A stretch of 32,241 nt of DNA, taken from IMG/VR virus record IMGVR_UViG_3300000236_000003, positions 1 through 32,241 of that record, one strand, 5' to 3'. The translations under genes and the position numbers were made by a program. Positions 8,014 through 17,872 of this stretch are shown piece after piece. Position 1 is the first letter of the stretch, and every line of letters starts with the position of its first letter. This DNA comes from a virus. A model generated the notes under the pieces. It was given only the letters and a program-made list of their open reading frames with translations. It ran no database searches and had not been told where the DNA came from.

Positions 8014-8498
8014 GCTTTTTCTTCTAAAATAATTTCTGGATATGCCTCCATAATTGCGCGATGTTCCGGCAATAGTAATTCAAGATAAATAATTACACCT
8101 GTTTCTGTCGCTTTTCGGAACTCAGCCGGAATATTCGACTGCATTGCCATAAGCAATTGACCGAGCGCATTGCCGGAGTTTGTTGCCGATTTCACAATTC
8201 CGTCCGGAATATACACGCGGATAGGACGCAACGGGAACAGCCAGTTCTCATTTTCCGATACTGTGAACGTCGGAAATACTTCCAATTTCAATGCTTCGTA
8301 ACATAGTCGTATCAAGGCTGATTCAATGTTATAAGCTGCATTGATGCTGAAATTATTATAAGTATGAGAATTCGCCTTACAAGGCGATTTCACGCTGTTG
8401 AATTCTTTCGTAACGAAAACAACGCGATTGAGAGAGTTATTTACGTTGGTGATTTCAATAACTGTACCTGTTGTGGTATTGATAAGTTTCATATTCAA
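8010..8498 (-). CDS. Hypothetical protein after the tail fibre, 162 aa
   Basis: Last gene of the structural operon, 10 bp after the fibre gene. The N-terminal third is strand-rich (KLINTTTGTVIEITNV), the middle holds NIESALIRLCYEALKLEVFP, and the C-terminal part is helical and acidic. No membrane segment. Genes in this position often encode fibre chaperones or host-range proteins, but I see no diagnostic motif. The ATG at 8498 or a second ATG at 8492 could be the start. Confidence 0.6.
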   Translation of the reverse strand: MNMKLINTTTGTVIEITNVNNSLNRVVFVTKEFNSVKSPCKANSHTYNNFSINAAYNIESALIRLCYEALKLEVFPTFTVSENENWLFPLRPIRVYIPDGIVKSATNSGNALGQLLMAMQSNIPAEFRKATETGVIIYLELLLPEHRAIMEAYPEIILEEKA

Positions 8499-8508
8499 AT
8501 TATTAAGA

Positions 8509-9819
8509 TTATTTCAAATAATTTCCGCCGGCATCTGTTGTCGGAACCCACTGGCGTGCGGTACCTCCGCTGTTATCTGTGGCAGTGGTAACATAAGTAA
8601 CGTTCTCGAAAATTGCATAGTCTGCGCCGAGTGCATTGACTATGGCATTCGCCGAACAATCTCGGAACGAATTATAATCTCCGTTATTAGTAATCGTATT
8701 TGTTACAACTACTGATGAAAAAATAGAATTATTAGTATCAACTGTAAGAGCAGACGTTGCAGAGTTATTGACAAGTGCCTGCGCGATTCTGAGATAAGCT
8801 GATACATTTGAAAATGTGAAATTTGAATTTGTTATTTTCAATAATGAAATGTTAAAAAAAGCATTATATGCACTTTTGATTGTAATTCCTGTTGAATTAA
8901 CTATATTAAGATTTGTTACAGTTAATAAATTAACATTCTGAAAAGTTAAGTTCGAGCTATTGATTATGCTACAATTTGTGATACTTCCTTGTATAGTCAT
9001 TTGAATATTAGAACAGTTCAATATTGATTCAATTGTAATCCCAGTCCCCCAAAAAACCAAGTTTTTACTGTAAGATAATCTCAAACCTGTAGCAGATATA
9101 GGGAGTTTATTGGTCGTAATCACATTAAGATTATTAATACTATTATAAGTTGCCGTAAGGTAGAAGAACCAATTCCCCATTACAGCTAAGGTATTACTGC
9201 CGGAAACTATAACATTATCAATTATACAAGAATTCCCTGAACAGTAAAGCATAAAATTATTATATGTTCCAACAGATAACACAATATAGCAATCTCTTAA
9301 TAAGATATTAGATGAGAAAGAGTTTCTGACATTCATATTTGAGAATGTCATAGTGGAGTTAACTATATAAGCATTAGCGGCGGATATTCCAAATTGTTCG
9401 ACTACTGCCGAAAAGGTTAAACTGACATTCTCAAATATAAGTGATGTTAGGTTGAATAGTGGCGTTGAAGAAGCCCCAATATAAGTATTTATAATTTTCA
9501 AATTAAAAATAGATACAGTTCCAGAACTTATTAATTGATAAGCTGTTGATAGAGAAAATCCGTTACCGTCGATGAAGATGTCACTGCCTGTGGTTCCTGC
9601 ACTTGTTTCTGTTACATTGGAAATTAGCTTAATTTTTTTCTTACCTGCTGCAAAAGCAAGTCTTAATGTAGTGTAATCGCCTCCTGTGCCAACCGTCACA
9701 ATGTCATTCGCAATCCTTGCCGCCTTTGCCAAATCTATAAGCCCTTCCGACCCAGACTTCGTTCCATATACCGAATGTCCGTTATTTTCAATTAGTGTAT
9801 AATCTATTACCCTTCCCAT
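8509..9819 (-). CDS. Beta-helix tail fibre or tailspike-like protein
   Basis: A 436-aa protein. After an N-terminal attachment-like segment, residues about 40-80 read IVTVGTGGDYTTLRLAFAAG, the opening usual for pectate-lyase-like beta-helix proteins. About 300 residues rich in Asn, Ser, Thr and Ile then follow as repeated short strands (SNLTFQNVNLLTVTNLNIVN), typical of a right-handed parallel beta-helix. Such proteins are virion receptor-binding or polysaccharide-degrading fibres; I cannot see an enzymatic active site. It lies two bases after the gene upstream and is part of the tail-tip block. Confidence 0.72.
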   Translation of the reverse strand: MGRVIDYTLIENNGHSVYGTKSGSEGLIDLAKAARIANDIVTVGTGGDYTTLRLAFAAGKKKIKLISNVTETSAGTTGSDIFIDGNGFSLSTAYQLISSGTVSIFNLKIINTYIGASSTPLFNLTSLIFENVSLTFSAVVEQFGISAANAYIVNSTMTFSNMNVRNSFSSNILLRDCYIVLSVGTYNNFMLYCSGNSCIIDNVIVSGSNTLAVMGNWFFYLTATYNSINNLNVITTNKLPISATGLRLSYSKNLVFWGTGITIESILNCSNIQMTIQGSITNCSIINSSNLTFQNVNLLTVTNLNIVNSTGITIKSAYNAFFNISLLKITNSNFTFSNVSAYLRIAQALVNNSATSALTVDTNNSIFSSVVVTNTITNNGDYNSFRDCSANAIVNALGADYAIFENVTYVTTATDNSGGTARQWVPTTDAGGNYLK

Positions 9820-9820
9820 A

Positions 9821-11374
9821 TTAGTTGATCTTTAATGTTGAATAACTGTTGTCTTGTAAGCAATTATAGCTGTTGTCTAATAATTTCCCGTTATCCAAAA
9901 TCAATTCGCCCGAGCATGACCCCGTCCAACTTACGCGTGAAACATGGCAATATGCTGACAAATCAAGCGTTATCGTTGTATTTTCTCCCACATCGAGCAG
10001 AATCGGATATACTTTCACAATTACAGGGTTCGTGTCAGTGGACAGAACCACTTCGCCTACACCGTCAATCAACTCGAATGTGTCCGTTCTTACAATTGTA
10101 AGCGAGAACAGTTCAGTTATTGTATTATATTCGGCATCTTGGCATCGGAATTTCGCCTGCGGAATACCCAAAAATGGCGTTTCAAGGAAATCAGAATAAT
10201 GATCTTCGTTATACGCAGTCTTATATTTGAACTCGAAAGAAAAAAGATAGTTCTTGTCTTGATATACTTTCAACGAATCTGACTGCGGAATAATTTCTAC
10301 AATGTGATTCTTATACGCCTCATACACTTCTTCGCTGAGAAGTAATTCAGTCATATAATCTTGCGCGCGCTGTGCGTTCGTATATTTCGAGTTCATCCAA
10401 CCCGAATTTGTTGTTTTTTCGGAATCGTAATTCACGAAAAATACGCGGTTCTGTCCTTCGTCCGATATGCCGCTTTCACGGTTGAACTTGTTTTCAACCT
10501 CCGAAAGTCCGTGCAGCAATACACAATCGTAACCGCCTAAGCTGTTGCGAAATATGAATTGCCGCGCGAAGTGCATGTAACTGCGATCAATCGTATAAGT
10601 TTTCGTTTCCGAAACTTGCTCGAATGTTACGCCCGAACCGCCCAACACATAGAAATCGAAACTGACAATCAGCTTATCAATCTCATATTGTTCGAGTTGG
10701 TGTGCGAAAAATGAAGCATTTAATCTATAGACTGTCCACTCCGTTGCCGTAATTGCTGCGGATGTGATTGTCTGCGTGGTTGCATCGTCGAATGACAGCA
10801 CGAATTGATATTTCAATTCTGCCCACAGCATATTGAGATAATATAACATCTCAATTTGTGTCGGCATAAGCTTTTTCCGCATCTGCCAACTAAGGAATCG
10901 GTTTTCTGTACCTATGAATTTCGATAGAAACGTATAGCCCTTAGTGTCATAATATTGTAAAAGTGCACGGCTTAGTCCGCCGTTGATTGCGAAAAAGTTA
11001 GTTGAAATTATTGCATCCCAAGGCTGATTAGAACTGTTGTAGGTCTCAAAAATCTTGAATGTATATTCAGAAGTAAGACCGGCATCAATAATGTCGGTAA
11101 CAAAAAGGTCTGTTAGTAATAATTGTTTGCGAGTATCATTCCGAAGATATTCAGAAATATCCATTGTAATGACTTGATTTTCTTGCACAATGAAAGAGTC
11201 CTCTGCAAAAGGGTGAAAATATTCGTTAATATAAGGGTTGAAAATTTGGACGTGAAGCCTTCTTATTCTGGCATCGGGATAATATATAGATTTCGGACCA
11301 ATAGAAATCACAATCTTAGCAGGATTATCGCTGAGGATTACTTTTTCCGGATATGATTGAACTACGAAACTCAT
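9821..11374 (-). CDS. Large tail/baseplate-like structural protein, 517 aa
   Basis: A strand-rich protein without recognisable catalytic motifs, in the tail-tip position between the 607-aa baseplate-like gene and the fibre. It includes AEDSFIVQENQVITMDISEYL near the N terminus and a C-terminal immunoglobulin-like stretch with NTTITLDLSAYCHVSRVSW and SCSGELILDNGKLLDN. The likely role is virion structure, by position. Its start follows a copy of the structural-block motif, with the AATTTTGC half only six bases before the ATG. Confidence 0.6.
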   Translation of the reverse strand: MSFVVQSYPEKVILSDNPAKIVISIGPKSIYYPDARIRRLHVQIFNPYINEYFHPFAEDSFIVQENQVITMDISEYLRNDTRKQLLLTDLFVTDIIDAGLTSEYTFKIFETYNSSNQPWDAIISTNFFAINGGLSRALLQYYDTKGYTFLSKFIGTENRFLSWQMRKKLMPTQIEMLYYLNMLWAELKYQFVLSFDDATTQTITSAAITATEWTVYRLNASFFAHQLEQYEIDKLIVSFDFYVLGGSGVTFEQVSETKTYTIDRSYMHFARQFIFRNSLGGYDCVLLHGLSEVENKFNRESGISDEGQNRVFFVNYDSEKTTNSGWMNSKYTNAQRAQDYMTELLLSEEVYEAYKNHIVEIIPQSDSLKVYQDKNYLFSFEFKYKTAYNEDHYSDFLETPFLGIPQAKFRCQDAEYNTITELFSLTIVRTDTFELIDGVGEVVLSTDTNPVIVKVYPILLDVGENTTITLDLSAYCHVSRVSWTGSCSGELILDNGKLLDNSYNCLQDNSYSTLKIN

Positions 11375-11380
11375 ATTGAT

Positions 11381-11416
11381 GCAAAATTAAGAAAGTAATA
11401 CTTCTCAAAAAAGGAC
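11381..11416 (-). promoter_or_regulatory. Structural-block promoter-like motif, copy 1 (weakest)
   Basis: Minus strand GTCCTTTTTTGAG, 15 bases, then AATTTTGC. It matches three better copies at 13716, 17776 and 26807 in both boxes and in spacing. It lies in the 60-bp gap before the 517-aa gene, six bases from its ATG. Confidence 0.5.
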
Positions 11417-11434
11417 AAATCAGAAACGAACAAA

Positions 11435-13258
11435 TCAGAAACGAATTGCTGTTGCCTTAACTACTGAAACTCCATTATTACTCAACTTATATTCCAAGTC
11501 CGTAATGAAATAGGTATTTTCCCCTATTTTATATTTTTTCGTGAAATCGAAATTAAAAATATCTGCCGCATTCATATCCAGGTAGATTGTATATTCAGCA
11601 TCAACATCAAGATACCAAGTTAGAAACTTTTTCCAGCGTTCGTAATAAGACCATTGTGCCGAGTAGCTTATCGTATCTTTTTTATCATCCGGAGCATCGC
11701 CTGACGGAGGAACTCCAAAGAAATACCCGGAAGCTGCGTATGGAATATGTATGAAAGGCAATGCTGTCATATCATTCGAAAAGTGAAACATATACCGTAA
11801 TGAGAAATCGTTATATGGATATTCCGTGCCATTCCGGTTAAGAGCGCCTTGAAAAAAGTTTCCTTTCTGTTTAACTATCGGTAATGCTCTTAGATTCGAT
11901 TGGTTCTGACCGTATAACCAGTGCGATATTGAGCAAGAAAATAGTGGAATTTTCACTTCCAGATTGCCGGAAAACATTCCGTTAGAAATTGCAACATTAC
12001 GAAATTCTTGGAAATTACCTGAACCTTCCGGAAGGACTTGCCATTCTTCGCCTTGACTAAGAATGGAATATATACCGGGCGGATTTTCAACAAAAACAAG
12101 TGTTTTTGTATGATCCATCCGATAAGTGAATCTTGCGAAACCTATGGTATCGTACACTGTATAATTCCCATATACAGGATAATATTCTAACGATGGTAAT
12201 TCAATATGACTATGTTGGGACTGCGAAAAATCAGGATAATTAGATGCAAATGAGTCAGCACTATCACGTTGCACAGAAATTTCCCATCCGTCTGCTTTGC
12301 CTGAAATTTTCTTCGTTGTAGTCTTGACATGTTTCGACGAATAATCGATATAACTTTCTGTCATAATCATATCGTATCTCGAAATTAGTATAGCATGACC
12401 ATGCCGCACATTGAGAAATAAATTCCAAAAATTTTGTATTGACAACAAAAACTCCGTAACGGGTGTACGCGGAACATGATTCTTCGCATTATAGGTTCCG
12501 AAATCTATCTCATGCCTTGCATATACAATTGTATTAACGGTGAATAGAAGTTGTTTTGGAAACCACGTTAGGAATTGATTATCAGAAACCTTAGATTCAT
12601 ATAAGGTTATGAAATTCGATAACACCTTATATAAGACATCATCGACAAAAGGGAATGGCGTAACTGCAACAGGATAGTTATATTTAAAAAAGAATTCATA
12701 AGCTTGTGATTCAATCGAATTCACAGTATTCTGTCTCTCAAACGCATCTTTCCAAACACCGCCTTCAACTGTCTTATAATTTTCATATATAGTGTCCTTA
12801 AAAAAATCTTCGTTCTGAATCGTAGCCAAAACATATCTCTGCGGATACCGCGTTCCGTTTTCCGCGAACGTTGGCAAAATAAATTCGCAGTCGTCGCCAT
12901 AGTCTAAGTCTGTGAGCAGCTTGTCTTTTATTTGGTGATAGAAACCGCCGTTATTCACGAAAATAGTGAACTCAATCGACTTCTGACTAATTTCTTCCGC
13001 ACGCATAATGCCGCGTGCAATCGGAATACCGTGAAAAATTACTTCTGCATCGCCCTCAATAACTTCGTTTTCGTGTTTTTCAGGTCGAAATGCAAACCCA
13101 AAAATACGCTGATTTCGCACCGACAGCGGAGCCGAAACAGGTATAGAATAGCCACCTTCTAATTTGTCGAACGTGAATACATTCCCGTGCTCAACGATAA
13201 TAATTTGAAAATCGTCCGGCAGTTCAATGGGCTGTGAGTTGAAGCGAATTTCGAGCAT
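11435..13258 (-). CDS. Baseplate/tail-hub-like structural protein, 607 aa
   Basis: A large, aromatic-rich protein beginning MLEIRFNSQPIELPDDFQI and ending in strands that read FKKYKIGENTYFIT-like (near 585) and VSVVKATAIRF. This beginning and end, and the length, resemble baseplate or distal-tail proteins of Bacteroidota prophages, but no diagnostic motif is visible. It follows the holin-like gene with a one-base stop/start overlap at 13258. The probable role is tail-tip assembly. Confidence 0.6.
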   Translation of the reverse strand: MLEIRFNSQPIELPDDFQIIIVEHGNVFTFDKLEGGYSIPVSAPLSVRNQRIFGFAFRPEKHENEVIEGDAEVIFHGIPIARGIMRAEEISQKSIEFTIFVNNGGFYHQIKDKLLTDLDYGDDCEFILPTFAENGTRYPQRYVLATIQNEDFFKDTIYENYKTVEGGVWKDAFERQNTVNSIESQAYEFFFKYNYPVAVTPFPFVDDVLYKVLSNFITLYESKVSDNQFLTWFPKQLLFTVNTIVYARHEIDFGTYNAKNHVPRTPVTEFLLSIQNFWNLFLNVRHGHAILISRYDMIMTESYIDYSSKHVKTTTKKISGKADGWEISVQRDSADSFASNYPDFSQSQHSHIELPSLEYYPVYGNYTVYDTIGFARFTYRMDHTKTLVFVENPPGIYSILSQGEEWQVLPEGSGNFQEFRNVAISNGMFSGNLEVKIPLFSCSISHWLYGQNQSNLRALPIVKQKGNFFQGALNRNGTEYPYNDFSLRYMFHFSNDMTALPFIHIPYAASGYFFGVPPSGDAPDDKKDTISYSAQWSYYERWKKFLTWYLDVDAEYTIYLDMNAADIFNFDFTKKYKIGENTYFITDLEYKLSNNGVSVVKATAIRF

Positions 13259-13698
13259 TACTTATGTATATCGTTGAATTTTTTCGAGTAGAATTCCGTT
13301 ATCACTGTTAGCTTTTCGATGCTTGATGCAAGTAAGACGTTCGATTTCGAGAACATATCGAAACTATCTGAAAACTTGGAAATTACCTTAGTATTTTCAG
13401 CAATTACAGATAAGTTCTGCTTCGTATTATCCTCCATGTGGTCAATGAATCGCGTAGAAATAACATTCATTTCCTTGATAGCTTCGTCGCGTTCCTTATA
13501 TGCCCTGTCCATTGCATTCTTATAATCAATATCGCGCTTTTCTTGTAGTTGTTGATCTTTTTTCGCTAGGTAACGAATAATAAAAATCGAAAATGCAAGC
13601 ATAATTCCGAAGGAACCATAATCAAGAAGTATCATTTCGGGTGAAGCAACATCCACAGGAACTTGCAACAGAATTGAAAAGGGAAGATACATCAACAT
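13258..13698 (-). CDS. Holin-like membrane protein with coiled coil, 146 aa
   Basis: An N-terminal hydrophobic stretch is followed by a membrane helix (about 27-45, YGSFGIMLAFSIFIIRYLA) and a charged cytoplasmic-looking region (KKDQQLQEKRDIDYKNAM), then long amphipathic helices. This one-helix-plus-charged-tail form resembles BhlA/XhlA-type holin-associated proteins. It lies between the tape measure and baseplate-like genes, away from the amidase, so a tail role is also possible. A structural-block motif sits 17 bases before its ATG. Confidence 0.5.
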   Translation of the reverse strand: MLMYLPFSILLQVPVDVASPEMILLDYGSFGIMLAFSIFIIRYLAKKDQQLQEKRDIDYKNAMDRAYKERDEAIKEMNVISTRFIDHMEDNTKQNLSVIAENTKVISKFSDSFDMFSKSNVLLASSIEKLTVITEFYSKKFNDIHK

Positions 13699-13715
13699 AA
13701 CTCAATAATTTAGAT

Positions 13716-13751
13716 ACAAATTTCTGACAAAAATCAGAGTGCAAAAAGGAC
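13716..13751 (-). promoter_or_regulatory. Structural-block promoter-like motif, copy 2
   Basis: Minus strand GTCCTTTTTGCAC (13739-13751), 15 bases, AAATTTGT (13716-13723). Both boxes and the spacing are identical to the copy at 17776-17811. It fills the gap between the tape measure stop and the 146-aa gene. Confidence 0.65.
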
Positions 13752-13752
13752 A

Positions 13753-16700
13753 TTACAACACCGAAGTATCGTTTCTTACCTTGTTAATTTTCGCTTCGTA
13801 ATCCTCCAAATCCGTATAGACAATTTGCGCTTTCAGTTTTCCCTTGAAATTTTGTAAGTCCGAACGCATGTTTCCAAGTTCGGAGCGCATCGCACGCAGT
13901 TCGGCAATCATTTCGGAGTTATCCGCTTGCATCGTTGCAGGAACATTCGTTCCTGCGGTTTGGTATTTCCCGCGTGCGCGCTGTGGCACACGCAAACTAC
14001 GCATACTTGATATAGCCCGCGCATGATCCATTACCGTCATGCCGTATCTGTCCGTTTTCGCATTATATAAGGTGCGATTGTCCACCACGAACTCCGGCTC
14101 TTCCGCTACCAATGTAGGCTTGCGCACAATGCCGGTGCTGAGTGTCGGAACCAACGGCGCGGCGTAATGTTTGCCGTCATCCTCACCTACTACGTCATAC
14201 TTTCCGTCGGCGAGCTGCATTACAGCATTGCGCTGATTGGTAGCGGCTAAGGTCGATGCGCCGGCTTGCGCAGTGAGCGCAACATACGCAAGACCACCTG
14301 CAAAAGGATTTGTCAATGCAAGTGCGGCGGCTTCCATGTAGGCTTTGGCGGCTGTTGCAGCAATTTGCGCGAGTGTGATCGCAAATTCAATATCGGCATA
14401 TTTCTTTTGGATTTGCTTTTTCTTCTCCTCATCATCGCCCACACGTTGCAGTTCACGCTCTTTGGCGGCGTTCGTCAATGATTCGCTTGCGCTGATAACT
14501 GCCGAAATTTGCGCCAAGTTTTCGCTGCGGTTTTGCATTTCTTTGTCGTGTGCGGCTTGGGCTTGCGCATCCAATTGCTTCTGATGTTCCGTTCGCAGAA
14601 TGAACAATGCCTGTTCGTATTCCGCTTCTGTCAGTAATTCTTGATCCTTATATGCTTTCAGTTGGTCAAGCTGCTGTTGATATTTGTCGGCATCGGTAAC
14701 AAGTCCGTATTGCTCCCGAATAGATTGAATCTTCTCTGCATGTTCGCGCTCTTTTTCTTCCAGATACGCTTTTTTCTCGGCATCGCGCACGGTTTCAAGG
14801 TCGGAAATAATGCGCAGATATTCCTCACGTCTGGCGACATCTTCGGATGCGAACTTCGTTGCGGCATCAATTTGCTTTTGGTATTTTCCGTCAATTGCCG
14901 CAAGTTCAATTTCGTTCAATCGTTCCTGTTCGGTTACGATGCCGCGTTGCGCGTCGGTTACGAATGCCTCAATATCTTGGTAGCGTTTCAGTAATTCGTC
15001 TTGATATGCCTTTTCATTATCGATACGTTTGGCGGTATATGCGGCATCCAATTGCGAGAGTGCATAATTCTTTTGCTCTTCCGATGCTTTCGCCATCAAT
15101 ATTTTCTCCTGCTCTTTCGTGAACCAGATTTCCAATTCAGCCGCAGCGCGTTTGCGCTCGTCCTCAATTGCATTGATGTGTAATTGTTGAGTAAGCTCGA
15201 AAAGCATACGAGAATCATCGGCTTTGGCTTGGGCGTTTGCGGTTCCGCCTCCTGTCCCATTCCCTGAATTTGCCGCTTCTTCGCTTCCTGTTATAAGCGT
15301 AGAATAAAATTCTCCTATACTTTTTTTCCCATTTTCAAACTCAAGTGCGGCACGTTTTGTATCCGAAACAAGATTCCGAAGATTATCATCAATAATACTA
15401 TATCCTGTCGCAGACTGAACTGATGCGCTTATCTGATCGGCTGTTAAGCCGGCATTTGCCGCAGCTTGAAACCAAGCGAAATTAAACGTATCAAGTCTAT
15501 CAATAACAGATGGTTTAATCGTTTCATTAAAAATTTTAAAAATTTCACGTTGTGACCTTAAGTATTCCTTGTTTATATTTATAAATTCCTCTTTTTGACT
15601 TTCAATCGCAATATTTTGTAATAATGCCTCATTTACTGCTTTTTGAGCTTTTTCAATATCTTCTAATGAAGTCTGCTGTGTAAGAAGATTAGGCAAATAT
15701 GTTTTATATTTTTCGTTAACAGCCTTCAATACATTGTCGTAAGATAGCGTGCCTTTTTCTGTTGTTTTCAGCATCCCAAAAAGAGCATCACTTTCGCCGA
15801 CAACCTCAGCCATTTTTTCAGAATATATATCACCTGCTTTTGCAAGATTAAGCAGAGGTTTTTCAGCTTCTTTAGCCTTTTCACGGAATAATATAAAAGC
15901 CGTAATTGCAGCAGCAACTCCGGCTATTATCAAACCCCAAGGCGTTTTTTTCATTGAAATACTAAGAAGGTCGTTGGCTTTTTTCAAGACTAATGTTGCT
16001 TTTTCTTGCAAAAAAGTTGCAATTGTCGCACCTTTCGTAACGACAGTATAAGCTACAATTCCGGCAACAGCAATTTTCAAATACTTCGCAAACGTGTCCC
16101 AATTTTTTATAATCGTAACCAACACTTTCAACAAATACGAAAACGCATTCGTGCTGAATGTGAGGGCAGGGGCGAGCTGTTCGCCCAGCACAATCGCATT
16201 TTCTTGGGCGCGGTTTTTTGCCTGTTCGAGTTTGGCGGCGTTATTATCTGTGTTAATTGCTGCTTGCTCAATTGCCGTGTTCGTGCCGGTAACGGCTATT
16301 GTCAGTTCATCGTATTTTTGGATGTTGCCAAGCAAAATAGAACCTACCGTAATATTTTCAGCACCGAACAATTTCATTTTCAGCGCATCTTTCTGCGCTT
16401 CCGTGCCTTGTTTTTCAAGTTGTGCGTTCGCTTCTACCAAGGCATCGCGCATGTTGAACGTGCCTGATGCGTAACCCACGCCGGTTTGTTTTAATTTCAA
16501 TAATGCACCACGCAATTTCGTTCCGGCTTCTTCCGAATAGATTTGTTTTTCACCCAAAACCTCCAATGCCGCAACCGTTTCTTCGAGAGTCATGTTGCTT
16601 TCCGATGCCACAGTTCCCACATTCTTGAACGATTCTCCAAGGCTGTCCACCTCCGCACTGCCTGCCTTCGAGCCTGCCGCAAACACATTGATAATACGGC

Positions 16701-17760
16701 GACTTTCATCTGCGCCAAGTCCGAACTGATTCATGGCGGCGGTAACTGCGCCGATTGCCGGGTCGAGTTCCATCTTAGCGGCTTCGGCAAGGATAAGTGC
16801 ATCGTTCGTAACGGTTTTCAATGCCTCTGCGTTTGCGAGCAGTTCCGGTCGTTTCGAGCCTGCGGACGTGAACGCATCCACAATATCTTTGGCGGATTTC
16901 GTTATGCGCACGCCGCCTTCCTGCACAGATGTGCTCATTTCAATCGCGGCATCGCCTAAGCCTTTCACCTTTTCTTCTGAAAGTCCGGTCAATGCCTGCA
17001 AATTATCTTGCGAAGATTCAAACTCGTTGAACGCATCCACCGCTTTGCGTGCCGAGACCACTAATCCGGTAAGTGAACCGATAATGCCGATTGACATTGC
17101 GCCGAAACGGTTGAAATTATCAGCCATCTTGCCGAGTCTATCCTTGAATGTCAGCGTTTCTTTTGCAACGCCGCGCATCTCGTTGCGCACTTGCCCGATG
17201 GTTGTAGATATTTGCGCAAGTTGTTTGGACTTTTGGCGATATTCGTCAGTGTTACGGTTTATGGTTTGAATTTCCTTACTGAGTTGTGCATGTGCGCGGT
17301 TCAAGTCTTTAATGGTTGCGCCTGATAGATTCTTAAGGACTTTACTGTATTCGAAAGTTGCGTTATCAATGGCACGGAGTTGGTTGTTCGTTGCTTTGAG
17401 TTCCGCATTGAGTGCGTTCAATGCCGGGTTTTTCTCTAAGGTACGTAACTCCTTATTGATAGATTTTATTTCGGCATCAGCCTTGGCAAGTTCGGCGTTG
17501 GCGAGCTTCAATGCTTTTTCGTCAATGACATCGGCTTGTGAGAGTTTCACAATTTCGATGCGCAAATCCGATGCGCGTGTTTGTGCAAGTTTCAGCGCCT
17601 TGTTCGCTTCGTCAATCGAACTCTTTTTCAGTAACTGTTCTTTTTGCACTTTCAAAATCTCCTGACGGAGTTCCGAAGCCTTATTCTGTAAGCGTTTTAG
17701 TTCGGCGGCGGCTTCGTCGCCGTTCACCTTCAAATCTACTCTGCCTTGTATATCTGCCAT
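13753..17760 (-). CDS. Phage tail tape measure protein (TP901 family)
   Basis: This 1335-aa protein is the longest in the structural block. Residues about 5-210 are heptad-rich coiled coil. A TP901/PhageMin_Tail core follows from about 215 to 540, with FEYSKVLKNL-like helices, VSARKAVDAFNEFESSQDNL and ITKSAKDIVDAFTSAG, then NVGTVASESNMTLEETVAAL. Two or three hydrophobic segments lie at about 545-640 (TPWGLIIAGVAAAITAFILF). A second coiled coil spans about 870-1130. It sets tail length and is ejected with the DNA; by the usual scaling this length suggests a tail near 200 nm. A structural-block motif lies 15 bases before the ATG. Confidence 0.92.
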   Translation of the reverse strand: MADIQGRVDLKVNGDEAAAELKRLQNKASELRQEILKVQKEQLLKKSSIDEANKALKLAQTRASDLRIEIVKLSQADVIDEKALKLANAELAKADAEIKSINKELRTLEKNPALNALNAELKATNNQLRAIDNATFEYSKVLKNLSGATIKDLNRAHAQLSKEIQTINRNTDEYRQKSKQLAQISTTIGQVRNEMRGVAKETLTFKDRLGKMADNFNRFGAMSIGIIGSLTGLVVSARKAVDAFNEFESSQDNLQALTGLSEEKVKGLGDAAIEMSTSVQEGGVRITKSAKDIVDAFTSAGSKRPELLANAEALKTVTNDALILAEAAKMELDPAIGAVTAAMNQFGLGADESRRIINVFAAGSKAGSAEVDSLGESFKNVGTVASESNMTLEETVAALEVLGEKQIYSEEAGTKLRGALLKLKQTGVGYASGTFNMRDALVEANAQLEKQGTEAQKDALKMKLFGAENITVGSILLGNIQKYDELTIAVTGTNTAIEQAAINTDNNAAKLEQAKNRAQENAIVLGEQLAPALTFSTNAFSYLLKVLVTIIKNWDTFAKYLKIAVAGIVAYTVVTKGATIATFLQEKATLVLKKANDLLSISMKKTPWGLIIAGVAAAITAFILFREKAKEAEKPLLNLAKAGDIYSEKMAEVVGESDALFGMLKTTEKGTLSYDNVLKAVNEKYKTYLPNLLTQQTSLEDIEKAQKAVNEALLQNIAIESQKEEFININKEYLRSQREIFKIFNETIKPSVIDRLDTFNFAWFQAAANAGLTADQISASVQSATGYSIIDDNLRNLVSDTKRAALEFENGKKSIGEFYSTLITGSEEAANSGNGTGGGTANAQAKADDSRMLFELTQQLHINAIEDERKRAAAELEIWFTKEQEKILMAKASEEQKNYALSQLDAAYTAKRIDNEKAYQDELLKRYQDIEAFVTDAQRGIVTEQERLNEIELAAIDGKYQKQIDAATKFASEDVARREEYLRIISDLETVRDAEKKAYLEEKEREHAEKIQSIREQYGLVTDADKYQQQLDQLKAYKDQELLTEAEYEQALFILRTEHQKQLDAQAQAAHDKEMQNRSENLAQISAVISASESLTNAAKERELQRVGDDEEKKKQIQKKYADIEFAITLAQIAATAAKAYMEAAALALTNPFAGGLAYVALTAQAGASTLAATNQRNAVMQLADGKYDVVGEDDGKHYAAPLVPTLSTGIVRKPTLVAEEPEFVVDNRTLYNAKTDRYGMTVMDHARAISSMRSLRVPQRARGKYQTAGTNVPATMQADNSEMIAELRAMRSELGNMRSDLQNFKGKLKAQIVYTDLEDYEAKINKVRNDTSVL

Positions 17761-17775
17761 GATACGAAATTTGAC

Positions 17776-17811
17776 ACAAATTTCCGCTTAAAAACGATGT
17801 GCAAAAAGGAC
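17776..17811 (-). promoter_or_regulatory. Structural-block promoter-like motif, copy 3, with extra half
   Basis: Minus strand GTCCTTTTTGCAC (17799-17811), 15 bases, AAATTTGT (17776-17783), ahead of the tape measure. The downstream half, AAGCGGAAATTTGT, is repeated exactly at 17821-17834, just upstream of the first box. Confidence 0.65.
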
Positions 17812-17872
17812 AAAACGTGAACAAATTTCCGCTTCAACCTGACCTGTGTATTCTGTGTATAGAAAATTCATA

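Noticed and set aside
8509-9819. Variable fibre gene as a diversity-generating retroelement target
   Set aside because: No reverse transcriptase and no template repeat of the fibre 3' end were seen in the window.
16543-17665. Several plus-strand frames over 100 codons opposite the tape measure
   Set aside because: They mirror codon use of the coiled-coil gene, lack known motifs and have no promoter.
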